Origin: Dyadobacter sp. SG02
GTDB taxonomy: Bacteria > Bacteroidota > Bacteroidia > Cytophagales > Spirosomataceae
Direction: 5' to 3'
DNA: 64,000 nucleotides
NCBI RefSeq assembly: GCF_900109045.1
Contig: NZ_FNYL01000007.1
Span: 1-64,000 of the forward strand
Below, piece after piece: positions 17,548 through 26,986 of the stretch; within the stretch, counting starts at the first letter, position 1, and each line of letters starts with the position of its first letter. The translations under genes and the position numbers were made by a program. The notes under the pieces are model-generated. The model had not been told where the DNA came from, did not search any database, and saw only the letters and a program-made list of their open reading frames with translations.

Positions 17548-18405
17548 CTAGCCATTCACCACCTGCCCGCCGTTCGGGTGCAGCACCTGTCCGCTCATGT
17601 ACGAGGCATCTTCGCTGGCCAGGAATACATAGCAGGTAGCCACTTCGCAAGGCTGTCCCGGACGCTTGAACGGCGTGTCTTTCCCGAATTTTGCCACCCG
17701 CTCCGAATCAAAGGTGGAGGGAATAAGCGGTGTCCAGATCGGCCCCGGCGCTACCGCATTCACCCGGATGCCTTTTTCGGCCAGATTGTCCGACAGCGAC
17801 CGCGTATAGGCGACAATCGCGCCTTTGGTAGACGAATAATCGAGCAACGACGGACTGCCGTGATAGGCTGTGATCGAGGTAGTATTGATAATCGAATCGC
17901 CATTGTTCAAATGCGGCAATGCAGCTTTTGTAAAGTAAAAGAAGGAGAAAATGTTCGTCGCAAATGTATCGCTTAGCTGCTCGGCTGATATTTCGCCGAC
18001 ATTGTCCTTCGGATGCTGCTCGGCCGCATTATTGACGAGGATATTCAGTTTCCCGAACTCGTTCACGGCACGGCGCACGGCTTCCATACAGAACGCCTCG
18101 CTGCGGATATCGCCCTGGATGAGCAGGCAGCTTTTCCCTTCGGCTTCCACCATGGCTTTGGTATCGGCAGCGTCCTGGCTCTCGTCGAGGTACACGATGG
18201 CTACATCGGCGCCTTCGCGGGCGAAATGCACCGCTACCGAGCGGCCTATGCCACTGTCGCCGCCGGTGATGAGAGCCGTTTTACCCTCCAATTTACCGCT
18301 GCCGCGGTAGTTTTCGCGGATCACGACCGGCGCCGGGTCCATAATTTCTTCTATGCCGGGTTGTACGCCTTGTGTTTGGCCGTGGGTATCGATGTCGAAA
18401 TTCAT
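17548..18405 (-). CDS. SDR family oxidoreductase, YghA-like
   Basis: Short-chain dehydrogenase of 285 residues with an N-terminal extension (about 1-40, ending PVVIRENYRGSGKLEGK) typical of the YghA/glucose-1-dehydrogenase-like group. The nucleotide site is TGGDSGIGRS, with NNAAEQ, the catalytic Ser of TTSITAY, and YSSTKGA (Tyr and Lys). It is predicted to use NAD(P)H on an aldehyde or alcohol of unknown identity. The start ATG at 18405 (MNFDIDTHGQ) is preferred over an in-frame codon at 18441. It converges on the hybrid kinase gene; an 11-base direct repeat GGCGACTAGCC (17529 and 17543) spans its stop codon. Confidence 0.9.
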   Translation of the reverse strand: MNFDIDTHGQTQGVQPGIEEIMDPAPVVIRENYRGSGKLEGKTALITGGDSGIGRSVAVHFAREGADVAIVYLDESQDAADTKAMVEAEGKSCLLIQGDIRSEAFCMEAVRRAVNEFGKLNILVNNAAEQHPKDNVGEISAEQLSDTFATNIFSFFYFTKAALPHLNNGDSIINTTSITAYHGSPSLLDYSSTKGAIVAYTRSLSDNLAEKGIRVNAVAPGPIWTPLIPSTFDSERVAKFGKDTPFKRPGQPCEVATCYVFLASEDASYMSGQVLHPNGGQVVNG

Positions 18406-18558
18406 AATGCTTGAAGTTTTGTAGATGCGGCGCATTGCCAAAAAGCATATGCCAGTGGCCGATCACCGTGCAGCGCTCCCGCAATGCAGGCCATCTGCCG
18501 GAAATGAGTAAAGATTTTCACAGTATACTGTATGCATTTGAGCCCCAGAGGCCTGTTT

Positions 18559-18578
18559 GAATGCTTCTGAAAGCATTC
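18559..18578. other. Short perfect hairpin in the SDR/ndh intergenic region
   Basis: GAATGCTT (18559-18566) and AAGCATTC (18571-18578) form an 8-bp perfect stem with a 4-base loop, 65 bases before the ndh start. It could be an operator or leader hairpin; no T tract follows, so it is not an obvious terminator. Confidence 0.35.
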
Positions 18579-18642
18579 GGCATGGTTATTAATGCAAGCA
18601 CGCGATGCGGCCGCAAACCTCGACCGGCAAACGTATAGCACT

Positions 18643-19914
18643 ATGAATTTAAAAAAGGTGGTGATCATAGGCGGTGGTTTCGGGGGGATTAACCTCGCCC
18701 AGAAACTTGCCCGGAACAAATCGTTTCAGATTGTGCTGGTGGATAAGAACAATTACAACTTCTTTCCGCCATTGCTGTACCAGGTAGCGACGGGTTTTCT
18801 AGAAGCTTCGAATATCAGTTACCCGTTCCGCAAGTTTTTTCAGGACAAATCCAATCTCCGGTTCAGTCTGGGCGGTTTTGAAAAGGTTTTTCCCAATGAA
18901 AAAAAGGTGGTGACCGAGAGCGGCGACATCTGCTACGACTACCTCGTATTCGCGACCGGCACCGAAACCAATTATTTCGGGATGGAGAATGTGCGGAAGA
19001 ACGCGGTACCGATGAAAACAGTGCAGGACGCGCTCGCGTTACGTAACCATATTCTGAGGCTGAAAGAAGAAGCCACCAGGGAAACCGATGTCGCCGTTCG
19101 GAAAAAGTTGCTCTCCATTGTGGTAGCAGGCGCTGGGCCGACGGGCGTGGAGGTGTCGGGGATGCTGGCTGAAATGCACAAGAACATTTTTAATAAGGAT
19201 TACCCCGAACTGAAAAGGGAAGAAGTGCAAATCTACCTCGTCGACGCATTGCCCGTGGTGTTGAACCCGATGAGCAAAAAATCACAGGAAGAAACGCTGG
19301 CAGAGCTGCGCGGGCTGGGGATAGAGGTGCTGCTCGACCACGCCGTGAAAGACTACCAGAACGGAATCGTCACATTCGCCAATGGGAATACGATCGCGAC
19401 CGAAACGCTGATCTGGACTTCGGGAGTAACCGCCACCCCATTGCCCGGATTGCCCGACGAAGCGCTCGGTAAAGGCAAGCGGGTGCTGGTAGACGCATAC
19501 AACCGTGTGAAGGGGTTTGACGACATTTTTGCGATCGGAGACATTTGCCTGATGACTGCCGACAAGGAATTTCCGAACGGGCATCCGCAATTGGCGCAGG
19601 TGGCCATTCAGCAGGGGAGGAACCTCGCGGATAATCTGTCGCTCTGGCTGGAAGGAAAATCCCCGACGGCATTTGAATACAATGACAAAGGCACGATGGC
19701 GATCATAGGCGTCAACAAAGCCGTGGCCGACTTGCCGGGTTTGCATTTCAAGGGCTTTATCGCTTATTTTCTGTGGCTGGTAGTGCATTTGTTTTCGCTT
19801 ATGCGCTACCGCAACCAGGTGAAAACCCTGTACAACTGGATGGTCGCATTCTTTACAAGGGACCAGTCCCTGCGTTTCATCCTCGATTCGAAGCCGGAAA
19901 AACCGGCGCATTGA
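18643..19914 (+). CDS. ndh: Type II NADH:quinone dehydrogenase (NDH-2)
   Basis: Peripheral membrane flavoprotein of 423 residues. Two dinucleotide-binding motifs are present: IIGGGFGGINLA near the start for FAD and VAGAGPTGVEVSG near 155 for NADH. YNFFPPLLYQVATGFLE, the quinone-side AQVAIQQGR and the C-terminal hydrophobic stretch FIAYFLWLVVHLFSL, which docks on the membrane, are characteristic. It transfers electrons from NADH to quinone without pumping protons. ATG at 18643 (MNLKKVVIIGGG) is the natural start. The CorA gene follows 39 bases later in the same direction, so co-transcription is possible. Confidence 0.93.
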   Translation: MNLKKVVIIGGGFGGINLAQKLARNKSFQIVLVDKNNYNFFPPLLYQVATGFLEASNISYPFRKFFQDKSNLRFSLGGFEKVFPNEKKVVTESGDICYDYLVFATGTETNYFGMENVRKNAVPMKTVQDALALRNHILRLKEEATRETDVAVRKKLLSIVVAGAGPTGVEVSGMLAEMHKNIFNKDYPELKREEVQIYLVDALPVVLNPMSKKSQEETLAELRGLGIEVLLDHAVKDYQNGIVTFANGNTIATETLIWTSGVTATPLPGLPDEALGKGKRVLVDAYNRVKGFDDIFAIGDICLMTADKEFPNGHPQLAQVAIQQGRNLADNLSLWLEGKSPTAFEYNDKGTMAIIGVNKAVADLPGLHFKGFIAYFLWLVVHLFSLMRYRNQVKTLYNWMVAFFTRDQSLRFILDSKPEKPAH

Positions 19915-19953
19915 CCATTTGATACAATACTTAAATTATAGCCGCATTTCCTT

Positions 19954-20856
19954 ATGATCCAGACAATTGCAGATCCGTCCCAATACCCGTTCGAATGGAT
20001 TGACGTGACGGATCCCGATGATGAGGAATTAAAACAGATCCGAAAAAAATACGCGTTGCACGAATCGTCGATCAAAGACTGGCTGCAACCCGACCATTTG
20101 CCCAAATACGAAGATGTGGGCTCTTATGTATTCATTATTTTCAGGATGCACAGCGAGAAAGTGGGTACCGAGGCCGATACCGTCGCCGAACTGACCGACA
20201 AGCTGGCCATTTTCATGACGAAGGAGGCTGTGATCACCATGCATAAAAAAGAGTGGGGGGCGCCGGAAATCATTCGCGAGCAGCAGGTTGATCAGCATTC
20301 CTGCGAGGATACACATCATCTGGTGAATGAGATTATCAAGGCTTGTATTGCTACCTACGAGGAACCGTCGTTGAAGCTCACGAAGGATATCGAGTATTAC
20401 GAGGAAAATATGTTCCTGAAAAACCGCAAGGCGTCGCTTTTGAAGGGCCTGTATTATTTGAGAAGAAGGGTGGAGGTTACGCGGCGGATATTGATGCTTT
20501 CACATGAAATTGTCGACAAAATGGACGTGCGGGGGCATTCCAACACTTACACGCGTGACACGCGCGACCTTTACGTGAAACTGCACAACATTTACGACAC
20601 GCTTTTCGAAAATATGAACCATTTGGTGATGGTCTATTTCTCGATTTCCTCCCAGCGTACCAATGAAATTGTACGTGTTCTCACGGTGTTCTCGGTTTTT
20701 TTCATGCCGCTTACATTCATTGTCGGGATTTACGGAATGAACTTCGATTTTATGCCCGAACTACGCCTGAAATGGGGTTATCCGGGTGTGATGATCCTCA
20801 TGGGCGCGATCACTTTCGGGATTTATGTCTGGTTTAAACGGCGCGGATGGCTGTGA
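19954..20856 (+). CDS. corA: CorA-type magnesium/cobalt transporter
   Basis: Protein of 300 residues with a large N-terminal cytoplasmic domain, a long helical stalk and two C-terminal transmembrane segments. The selectivity motif GMN lies at 261-263 (VGIYGMNFDF) between them, which defines the CorA family. The pentameric channel conducts Mg2+ and related divalent cations (family knowledge). The C-terminal tail is basic (WFKRRGWL), placing it in the cytoplasm. Confidence 0.93.
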   Translation: MIQTIADPSQYPFEWIDVTDPDDEELKQIRKKYALHESSIKDWLQPDHLPKYEDVGSYVFIIFRMHSEKVGTEADTVAELTDKLAIFMTKEAVITMHKKEWGAPEIIREQQVDQHSCEDTHHLVNEIIKACIATYEEPSLKLTKDIEYYEENMFLKNRKASLLKGLYYLRRRVEVTRRILMLSHEIVDKMDVRGHSNTYTRDTRDLYVKLHNIYDTLFENMNHLVMVYFSISSQRTNEIVRVLTVFSVFFMPLTFIVGIYGMNFDFMPELRLKWGYPGVMILMGAITFGIYVWFKRRGWL

Positions 20857-20882
20857 CCGGTGGCACGAATGCTTTTAAACTC

Positions 20883-20890
20883 TATTTTTG
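20883..20890 (+). promoter_or_regulatory. -7 promoter box upstream of the fibronectin-III gene
   Basis: TATTTTTG matches TAnnTTTG fully and lies 22 bases before the ATG at 20912. No -33 TTG is seen at 17-23 bases. Confidence 0.45.
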
Positions 20891-20911
20891 CCTCCCTATT
20901 ATCCCACTTCT

Positions 20912-22369
20912 ATGAACCCGACCTTTACCCGACGCGCATTTTCGCTATTCATACCGTTTTGCATTGCCCTGGTGTTTTCATCCGGCGTTTGGGCCGCTAT
21001 TCCCAAAGCGCCTTCGACGTTGGTGGCCGTGGCCGCATCCGCAAGTCAGATTAACCTTGCCTGGGTGGACCTGGCGACCGACGAAACGGGTTTTGAAGTA
21101 GAACAATCCACCGACGGGACGAAGTTTGCCAAAATTGCCGACGTTCCCGCCAATACCATTATTTATCAGGACAAATCCCTCAAACCGGCCACCAAATACT
21201 GGTACCGGGTACGCGCCAAAAATGCTTCGGGGGCTTCTGGTTATTCCAACATCGCCAATGCTACCACGCTGGTAATCATTACGATTCCAAAAGTGCCTTC
21301 GGCACTCACCGCTACTGCGGCTTCCGCTACACAGATCAATCTGAGCTGGACCGACAATGCGACCGACGAAACCGGGTTCGAGCTCGAACGCTCGACGGAC
21401 GCCGTGACATTCAGCAAGGTCGCTGACCTGGGCGCGAACGTGACTACCTACCAGAACACCGGCCTCGCCCCCGCGACGCGCTACTGGTACCGCGTGCTCG
21501 CGAAGAATTCCGCTGGTAAATCCGCCTATTCCAACATCGCCAATGCGACCACCCAGCAGGTAATACCTCATGCGCCTACCAGCCTGACGGCCACAGCGGT
21601 TTCTACCTCGCAAATCGACCTGAGATGGACCGATAATGCGAATAATGAAACCGGCTACCAGGTGGAGCGCTCGCAAAACGGGACGAGTTTTACCAAAATC
21701 ACCGACCTGGCCGCCAACGTTACCACCTACCAAAGCACGGGCCTCGCTCCCGCGACGGATTACTATTATCGCGTACGGGCTGTGAATGCGGTCGGAGCGT
21801 CGGCGTATAGCAATACCGGCACGGCCAAAACGCAAAATGTTCCGGTGCCGGGCACACCCACCAATCTGACGGCCGTTCCTACTGCCCTCGACCTGATCCA
21901 GCTCCGTTGGGCGAAACCGACGGAAAATGCCACCCAAATTGTGATCGAACGCGCGAAAGGAGACGGTAGCTTTGCCCAGATCGCAAAAGTAGCGGCGACC
22001 GTCCTGCAATACGAGGACAGGGCAGCTCTTGAACCAGCCGACTATTATTACCGCATCAAGGCCGTGAATGCCGGTGGCGAGTCGCCTTACAGTTTGCTGG
22101 CCATCGTGCGCGCGGCTTCTGTCATTACAGGAGTTGAGACAACAAAAGACCAGCATTCGATCTACATGGCGGGGCGGACGCTCGTCGTAAATCTTAACCG
22201 CGCGGCGGAGGCAAATTTGTCGGTTTATGACCTGAATGGTAGGGTTCGTAATGTAAAGAAAATCAGGCAGGAAGGGCGTATAGACCTCAGCCAGCTCGCG
22301 GCCGGGATTTATGTGGTTGTAACCGATACGGGGAAAGAAGTAATATCGAAGCGAATATTCCTTTATTAA
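20912..22369 (+). CDS. Secreted protein with four fibronectin type III domains and a type IX sorting domain
   Basis: A 485-residue exported protein: a signal peptide (about 1-30, ending GVWA), four tandem FnIII modules of about 92 residues, and a C-terminal type A T9SS sorting domain (LSVYDLNGRVRN ... LAAGIYVVV). The first three modules share the INLxWxDxATDETGFExExS and ATxYWYRVxAKN pattern and look recently duplicated; the fourth is more diverged. No catalytic domain is present. FnIII proteins of this kind act as adhesins or polysaccharide-binding accessories. Only 30 bases separate it from the chitinase gene, which suggests a joint role in chitin use. ATG at 20912 is preferred to the TTG at 20888, which sits inside the promoter. 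Confidence 0.88.
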   Translation: MNPTFTRRAFSLFIPFCIALVFSSGVWAAIPKAPSTLVAVAASASQINLAWVDLATDETGFEVEQSTDGTKFAKIADVPANTIIYQDKSLKPATKYWYRVRAKNASGASGYSNIANATTLVIITIPKVPSALTATAASATQINLSWTDNATDETGFELERSTDAVTFSKVADLGANVTTYQNTGLAPATRYWYRVLAKNSAGKSAYSNIANATTQQVIPHAPTSLTATAVSTSQIDLRWTDNANNETGYQVERSQNGTSFTKITDLAANVTTYQSTGLAPATDYYYRVRAVNAVGASAYSNTGTAKTQNVPVPGTPTNLTAVPTALDLIQLRWAKPTENATQIVIERAKGDGSFAQIAKVAATVLQYEDRAALEPADYYYRIKAVNAGGESPYSLLAIVRAASVITGVETTKDQHSIYMAGRTLVVNLNRAAEANLSVYDLNGRVRNVKKIRQEGRIDLSQLAAGIYVVVTDTGKEVISKRIFLY

Positions 22370-22399
22370 TATATCCTGAACCTAAATTTACTGACCTCT

Positions 22400-23542
22400 A
22401 TGAAAAGCTTTGTTGCGAAGCCATCTCCCGGCTTCCCGCTTTGGGCACTTGCCCTGTGCCTGCTTATTTCCGGTGCCGTTTTGGCCCAAAAGAAGAAAAA
22501 ATACATTGTGAATGCCTACGTTGGCGGGTTCCGCGGACTCGCAAATGTGGAAGAGATCGATGCAGAGAAGCTGACGCATATCAATTACGCATTCGTGAAT
22601 GTGCAGGACAGCATGGCCGTGCTCACCAACCTGGCTACGGATTCGACCAATTTCCGCAAGCTGAATGGCCTGAAAAAGATTAATCCCGACCTGAAAATCG
22701 TGATATCGATCGGTGGCTGGGCTTGGAGCGAGAACTTTTCGGATGCTGTGCTGACGGAATCTTCCCGTTCAAAATTCGCGAAATCCAGCGTCGAAATTGT
22801 GCGCCGGTACGACCTCGACGGCGTCGATATCGACTGGGAATATCCCGGAATGCGGGGCGAGGAGGGCAATATATTCCGCCCCGAAGACAAGCAGAACTTT
22901 ACGCTGATGTTCAAAGCGATACGCGAGGAATTAAATTTGCTCGAAAAAGAAAAAGGGAAGAAATACCTCCTCACCACCGCTGTGGGCGGCTCGAAATCAT
23001 TCATCGAGCACACCGAAATGGGCCTCGCGCAGGCATACCTGGATTACGTGCTCATCATGACATACGATTACGGTGGCCGGAATGGCACGGTAGGGCACCA
23101 TACCAACCTATACGATTACGACACGTCAGGTGAAGGCTCCTCGGCCGATCGTTCGGTGAAGAATTTCATCGGCGCGGGCGTGCCTGCGAGCAAAATTGGG
23201 CTGGGAGGGGCTTTCTACGGCAAGGGTTGGCAGGCCGAGACGGCCGATAATCACGGCCTGGGTGCAAAACGTGTGAAATCGGTGCAGGGAGGCGGTTATA
23301 CCAAGCTGAAAGACACGCTCATAGACCAGAATGGCTATAAAAAGTACTACGACAAAAAGGCCAAAGCGCCCTACCTGTTCAACGACTCCACGAAAGTGCT
23401 CATTACCTATGAAGACGAAAAGTCCATCAAAGGGAAATGCAAGTATGTGAAAAAGAATAAGTTGGCTGGTATTTTCTTTTGGGAGTATTTCAATGACCCG
23501 AAAGAATACCTGATCAACGAAATCCACAAAAACCTCGACTAG
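22400..23542 (+). CDS. GH18 chitinase, exported
   Basis: Glycoside hydrolase family 18 enzyme of 380 residues with a signal peptide (about 1-30, ending VLAQ). The active-site signature DGVDIDWEYPG spans 140-150 with acid/base Glu147, and SIGG lies at 103-106. ALIMTYD-type motif appears as LIMTYDYGG, and the barrel ends with GIFFWEYFNDP. It hydrolyses beta-1,4-GlcNAc chains with retention through substrate-assisted catalysis (family knowledge); endo or exo mode is not clear. No separate carbohydrate-binding module is fused to it. Its TAG stop shares the palindrome CTAG with the stop of the convergent helicase gene. Confidence 0.92.
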   Translation: MKSFVAKPSPGFPLWALALCLLISGAVLAQKKKKYIVNAYVGGFRGLANVEEIDAEKLTHINYAFVNVQDSMAVLTNLATDSTNFRKLNGLKKINPDLKIVISIGGWAWSENFSDAVLTESSRSKFAKSSVEIVRRYDLDGVDIDWEYPGMRGEEGNIFRPEDKQNFTLMFKAIREELNLLEKEKGKKYLLTTAVGGSKSFIEHTEMGLAQAYLDYVLIMTYDYGGRNGTVGHHTNLYDYDTSGEGSSADRSVKNFIGAGVPASKIGLGGAFYGKGWQAETADNHGLGAKRVKSVQGGGYTKLKDTLIDQNGYKKYYDKKAKAPYLFNDSTKVLITYEDEKSIKGKCKYVKKNKLAGIFFWEYFNDPKEYLINEIHKNLD

Positions 23543-26500
23543 CGCGATACCAGCGCCATCAGGTCAGCCCTGGTCAACGATTTCAGAATATCCGTATCGG
23601 TTTTCACGAGATCGTTGGCCAGGTCTTTTTTGGTCTCCTGCAATTCCATCACCTTTTCCTCGATCGTTCCGGGGCATATCAGCCGCACGGCGATCACGTT
23701 CTTCTGCTGTCCGATGCGATGGCTCCGGTCGATAGCCTGGTTTTCGACGGCCGGGTTCCACCACGGGTCGATGAGGTAGACGTAATCCGCTTCCGTAAGG
23801 TTCAGCCCGGTTCCGCCGGCTTTCAGGCTGATCAGGAACACGCGCACTTGCTCGTTCGTCTGAAAATTCTCCACCCGTGCGGCGCGGTCGCGCGTTTTGC
23901 CCGTCAGGTATTCGTAGCCGATACCGCGTTGTTCCAGCTCGGGTCTGATGAGGTCGAGCATGGAGGTGAATTGCGAGAATATGAGGATCTTGTGCCAGGG
24001 TGCGGTATCTTCTATTTGCTCCATCAATACATCGATTTTAGCTGAGGAATTGCCATAATACAGGTCGTCGCGGAGCAGTGCGGGGGAGTTGCAGATCTGG
24101 CGTAGCTTGGTGAGGCCCTGCAAAACGTGCAGCCTGCTGCGTTCGATATCGCCGTCGTTTTTGGTGTTGAGAAAATTGTAAAATTCCAATTCGTAAGCGT
24201 TGTAAACCTTCCGTTGCTCCTCGCCCATTTCGCAGTATATCACCATTTCGGTCTTTTCCGGCAACTCCGAGGCGACTTGCTGCTTGGTACGCCGCAAAAC
24301 AAACGGGTTAATGCGCTTTTGCAGTTCTTCTGCTCGCTCACTGTCCTTGAACCGGTCGATCGGGATGGAAAAATGGTTGCGGAACTGCGTTTTGTTGCCC
24401 AACAGACCAGGACAGGCAAATGAGAGTTGCCCGTACAAGTCGAAAGTATTGTTCTCGACCGGCGTTCCCGTCATCACCAGTTGGTTGCGCGATTGCAGCA
24501 GCCGCGCCGCCTTGTATCGCTGCGATTCCGGGTTTTTAATGGCCTGCGATTCGTCGAGGATAATGTAGTTGAAATGGTATTTTTTTAAAAAATTCACATC
24601 CGAAAGCAATGTGCCGTAAGAGGTAAGGACGATCTCGTAACGGTCGAAATCCGTCACTTCCTTCACCCGGTCGGAGCCGTAAATGGTGAGCATTTTAATG
24701 CTGGGGGCAAACTTCTCGACCTCCGCCTGCCAGTTGAAAATCAGTGAGGTAGGGACGATGATCAGGTTCGTGTTTTTGACCTGTTTTTTTCTTTGTAATA
24801 ATATGAATGCAATGATCTGCAAGGTTTTCCCCAAACCCATATCATCGGCCAGGCAGCCCCCGAAATTGTATTCGTCGAGAAAGTTGAGCCAGTTCAAACC
24901 TTGCTTCTGGTAGTTGCGCAAGCTCGCCTTCAATGTCCTGGGCACCGGCACCGGCTGAATAGATCGGAAATCTTCGACGCGTGACTGGTAGAATGCGATC
25001 TGCTCCTTCACCTCGCGGTCGAGCATTTCGCCCTCGTACATTTCTTCCACGGACGCGAAGCGGATTTTCGGCGTCTGGATCACCTCGCCCGCAATGTCGC
25101 CCGCCTCGAAATACTTCGCGAATTTCTCGACCCACTGATCCGGGAGGATGCCCAATGTGCCGTCCCCGAGCTCCACGTATTTGCTGCGGTTCTTGACGGC
25201 CTTGTGTAAATGTTTCAGCGTAACCTTTTGCTTGCCGAATGCCACATTGGCCGTGGTATTGAACCAGTTGATGCCGCTCACGACATGTACTGAAATTTTG
25301 GCTTTGTGTTGGTTTAAGCGGTTTTTAGTCAATTTGTTAAAGCCGAGAATAGTTACGCCCTGATTTTGCCATTCCTCAAAAGCATTGGGAAACCAGTCCT
25401 CGCTCAAAAACCGCGCGCGGTGAAGGTAAAAGAACTCCCGGCCCAGCTGCTCCTCGAAATCGGGGTGCTGGCGCATGACCGCGCTGCCGAAACGCAGTTC
25501 GGCCTCTTCGTCGCGCCTCACCATGAAAGGATTACCATGGTTATCGACCGCGTAAATGTCGTTTTTAGAGAATAGCGGTACCTCTATTTTGCCATATTTC
25601 AGCACCGGTGTGATGAACACGTAGTTGCCCACATCTTCCAGGTACAGCAGCTTTTCCATACCCTGGTCGAACCCCTGCTCCTCGCGCTGCGCGGGCGTGG
25701 CCACCTTCACGTAGGTGTAGTTGATCCGGATCGCATTGCCCAGCTTCGAGAGCAGATTGACCCTGAATGCCTCGAATTTGGATTCGTGAATGTAAATGCG
25801 CTGGTTATGCTGCCTGAAAAATTGCAGGACACGAAGAATGTCCTGGCTCTCGATCAGATGCAGCGAATCCTTATAGAGCACGAAGTAGTCGTAGCGAAAC
25901 TGCACGTCTTCGATGTCCAGATGCACATTGTTGAGGATCAGTTCGCCGCGTATCTGGAAAAACGGGTCCTTTTTATCGATCGTCAGTTGGAGGTCGGCCG
26001 GCGTAGCGGCGAGCTTCACGGGCAGAAGGGAAGCCGCATTGAAGTTCTCGGAAACCGAAGGGTTATGGTAGTAAAAATCGTATTTCAGCGGGTTTTTTAC
26101 CACTGAATACAATCCCGGCAGATCGGTTTCCGGGTTCTTTTTCCTGAAATTATTCTGGAATGCCGCAACGGCGGTATAAAATTTGATCGACTCGGTTTCC
26201 TGTGTTTTCCAGATCATTTCGAGCGGATTGAGCTGTACGAACGGGTTTTTGAGCTTACCCTGCCGGGTGACCGGCGCTTCGTACATTTCCATGTAAAAAT
26301 GGTCGTAGTATTTGTTCAGACCAATGGCGACGATCGTTTTGGTATCTACGGCCTGCGGCTTGGGACCGGGGAAATCGCGGGTTGGTTTGGCTACAAGTTG
26401 TTCCTGCAATGCCTCCACCGACAGCGTATCGACAGGAATCAGCTCCTTCAATTTCGGTTTGACCTGCAATTCGCGGCCGCCGTACTCCAATTGGAAATAC

Positions 26501-26928
26501 TCGTCGAGATCGGGCTCGTCCTGCATGCCGTAAATCACTGCGACCTCTTTGATTTTCTCCTGCCGGAGCTTTTTGTCGAAGAATGCGCGGAGGTCCCTTC
26601 TGTTCAGCAGATTGTACAGTACCTGGCTCTGGTGCTCACACAGTTTACGCTTCGGGCGGGTGCATTCGCAGTAAAGGTTCACGGCTTTCCGGTCCTGCTT
26701 GACCACCACCTTGAATGTCTCCGTGAGGTTGGCAGCCACGCGGAATGCGGCGTAGTCGACATCGATTTCATGCGGTTGAATGTCGAAATAGCCCCTTCTT
26801 TCGGTCTGCGGCATTTCCGAGCTGTTGTTCAGGATGTGCGAAACGGACAGTTCGGAAATATTGAAATCCAGAAAAATGAAGTTATGCTGTCCGGGTACCG
26901 GCACTCCCGCGGGATCAATCTTGTTCAT
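23539..26928 (-). CDS. SNF2-family DNA helicase/translocase with SWIM-like zinc motif
   Basis: Large cytoplasmic ATPase of 1129 residues. Residues 60-110 contain a CxC...CxH cluster (YCECTRPKRKLCEHQSQ) like a SWIM zinc finger. A long middle part of unknown fold follows. The C-terminal 480 residues are a full SNF2 motor: Walker A in DDMGLGKTLQ, DESQ as the DEAH-like box, MTGTPVENN, and helicase motifs V-VI in LKAGGTGLNLT and QAIDRSHRIGQ. Such proteins move on duplex DNA, without strand separation, in remodelling or repair; the target is unknown. ATG at 26928 (MNKIDPAGVPVPG) is preferred to a TTG at 26943. It overlaps the chitinase stop by four bases. Confidence 0.9.
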   Translation of the reverse strand: MNKIDPAGVPVPGQHNFIFLDFNISELSVSHILNNSSEMPQTERRGYFDIQPHEIDVDYAAFRVAANLTETFKVVVKQDRKAVNLYCECTRPKRKLCEHQSQVLYNLLNRRDLRAFFDKKLRQEKIKEVAVIYGMQDEPDLDEYFQLEYGGRELQVKPKLKELIPVDTLSVEALQEQLVAKPTRDFPGPKPQAVDTKTIVAIGLNKYYDHFYMEMYEAPVTRQGKLKNPFVQLNPLEMIWKTQETESIKFYTAVAAFQNNFRKKNPETDLPGLYSVVKNPLKYDFYYHNPSVSENFNAASLLPVKLAATPADLQLTIDKKDPFFQIRGELILNNVHLDIEDVQFRYDYFVLYKDSLHLIESQDILRVLQFFRQHNQRIYIHESKFEAFRVNLLSKLGNAIRINYTYVKVATPAQREEQGFDQGMEKLLYLEDVGNYVFITPVLKYGKIEVPLFSKNDIYAVDNHGNPFMVRRDEEAELRFGSAVMRQHPDFEEQLGREFFYLHRARFLSEDWFPNAFEEWQNQGVTILGFNKLTKNRLNQHKAKISVHVVSGINWFNTTANVAFGKQKVTLKHLHKAVKNRSKYVELGDGTLGILPDQWVEKFAKYFEAGDIAGEVIQTPKIRFASVEEMYEGEMLDREVKEQIAFYQSRVEDFRSIQPVPVPRTLKASLRNYQKQGLNWLNFLDEYNFGGCLADDMGLGKTLQIIAFILLQRKKQVKNTNLIIVPTSLIFNWQAEVEKFAPSIKMLTIYGSDRVKEVTDFDRYEIVLTSYGTLLSDVNFLKKYHFNYIILDESQAIKNPESQRYKAARLLQSRNQLVMTGTPVENNTFDLYGQLSFACPGLLGNKTQFRNHFSIPIDRFKDSERAEELQKRINPFVLRRTKQQVASELPEKTEMVIYCEMGEEQRKVYNAYELEFYNFLNTKNDGDIERSRLHVLQGLTKLRQICNSPALLRDDLYYGNSSAKIDVLMEQIEDTAPWHKILIFSQFTSMLDLIRPELEQRGIGYEYLTGKTRDRAARVENFQTNEQVRVFLISLKAGGTGLNLTEADYVYLIDPWWNPAVENQAIDRSHRIGQQKNVIAVRLICPGTIEEKVMELQETKKDLANDLVKTDTDILKSLTRADLMALVSR

Positions 26929-26950
26929 AGAGCAAATTAACAACTGCGGG

Positions 26951-26958
26951 TACGTTTG
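26951..26958 (+). promoter_or_regulatory. -7 promoter box of the DUF481 gene
   Basis: TACGTTTG matches TAnnTTTG and lies 28 bases before the ATG at 26987, inside the 58-base gap between two divergent genes. Confidence 0.4.
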
Positions 26959-26986
26959 GCACCATTATTTTGCAAAATTTGCGTTA

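Noticed and set aside
20978..22156. 392-codon open frame on the minus strand opposite the fibronectin-III gene
   Set aside because: It mirrors the repeats of the real gene and is full of Arg, Gly and Val; no domain is seen.
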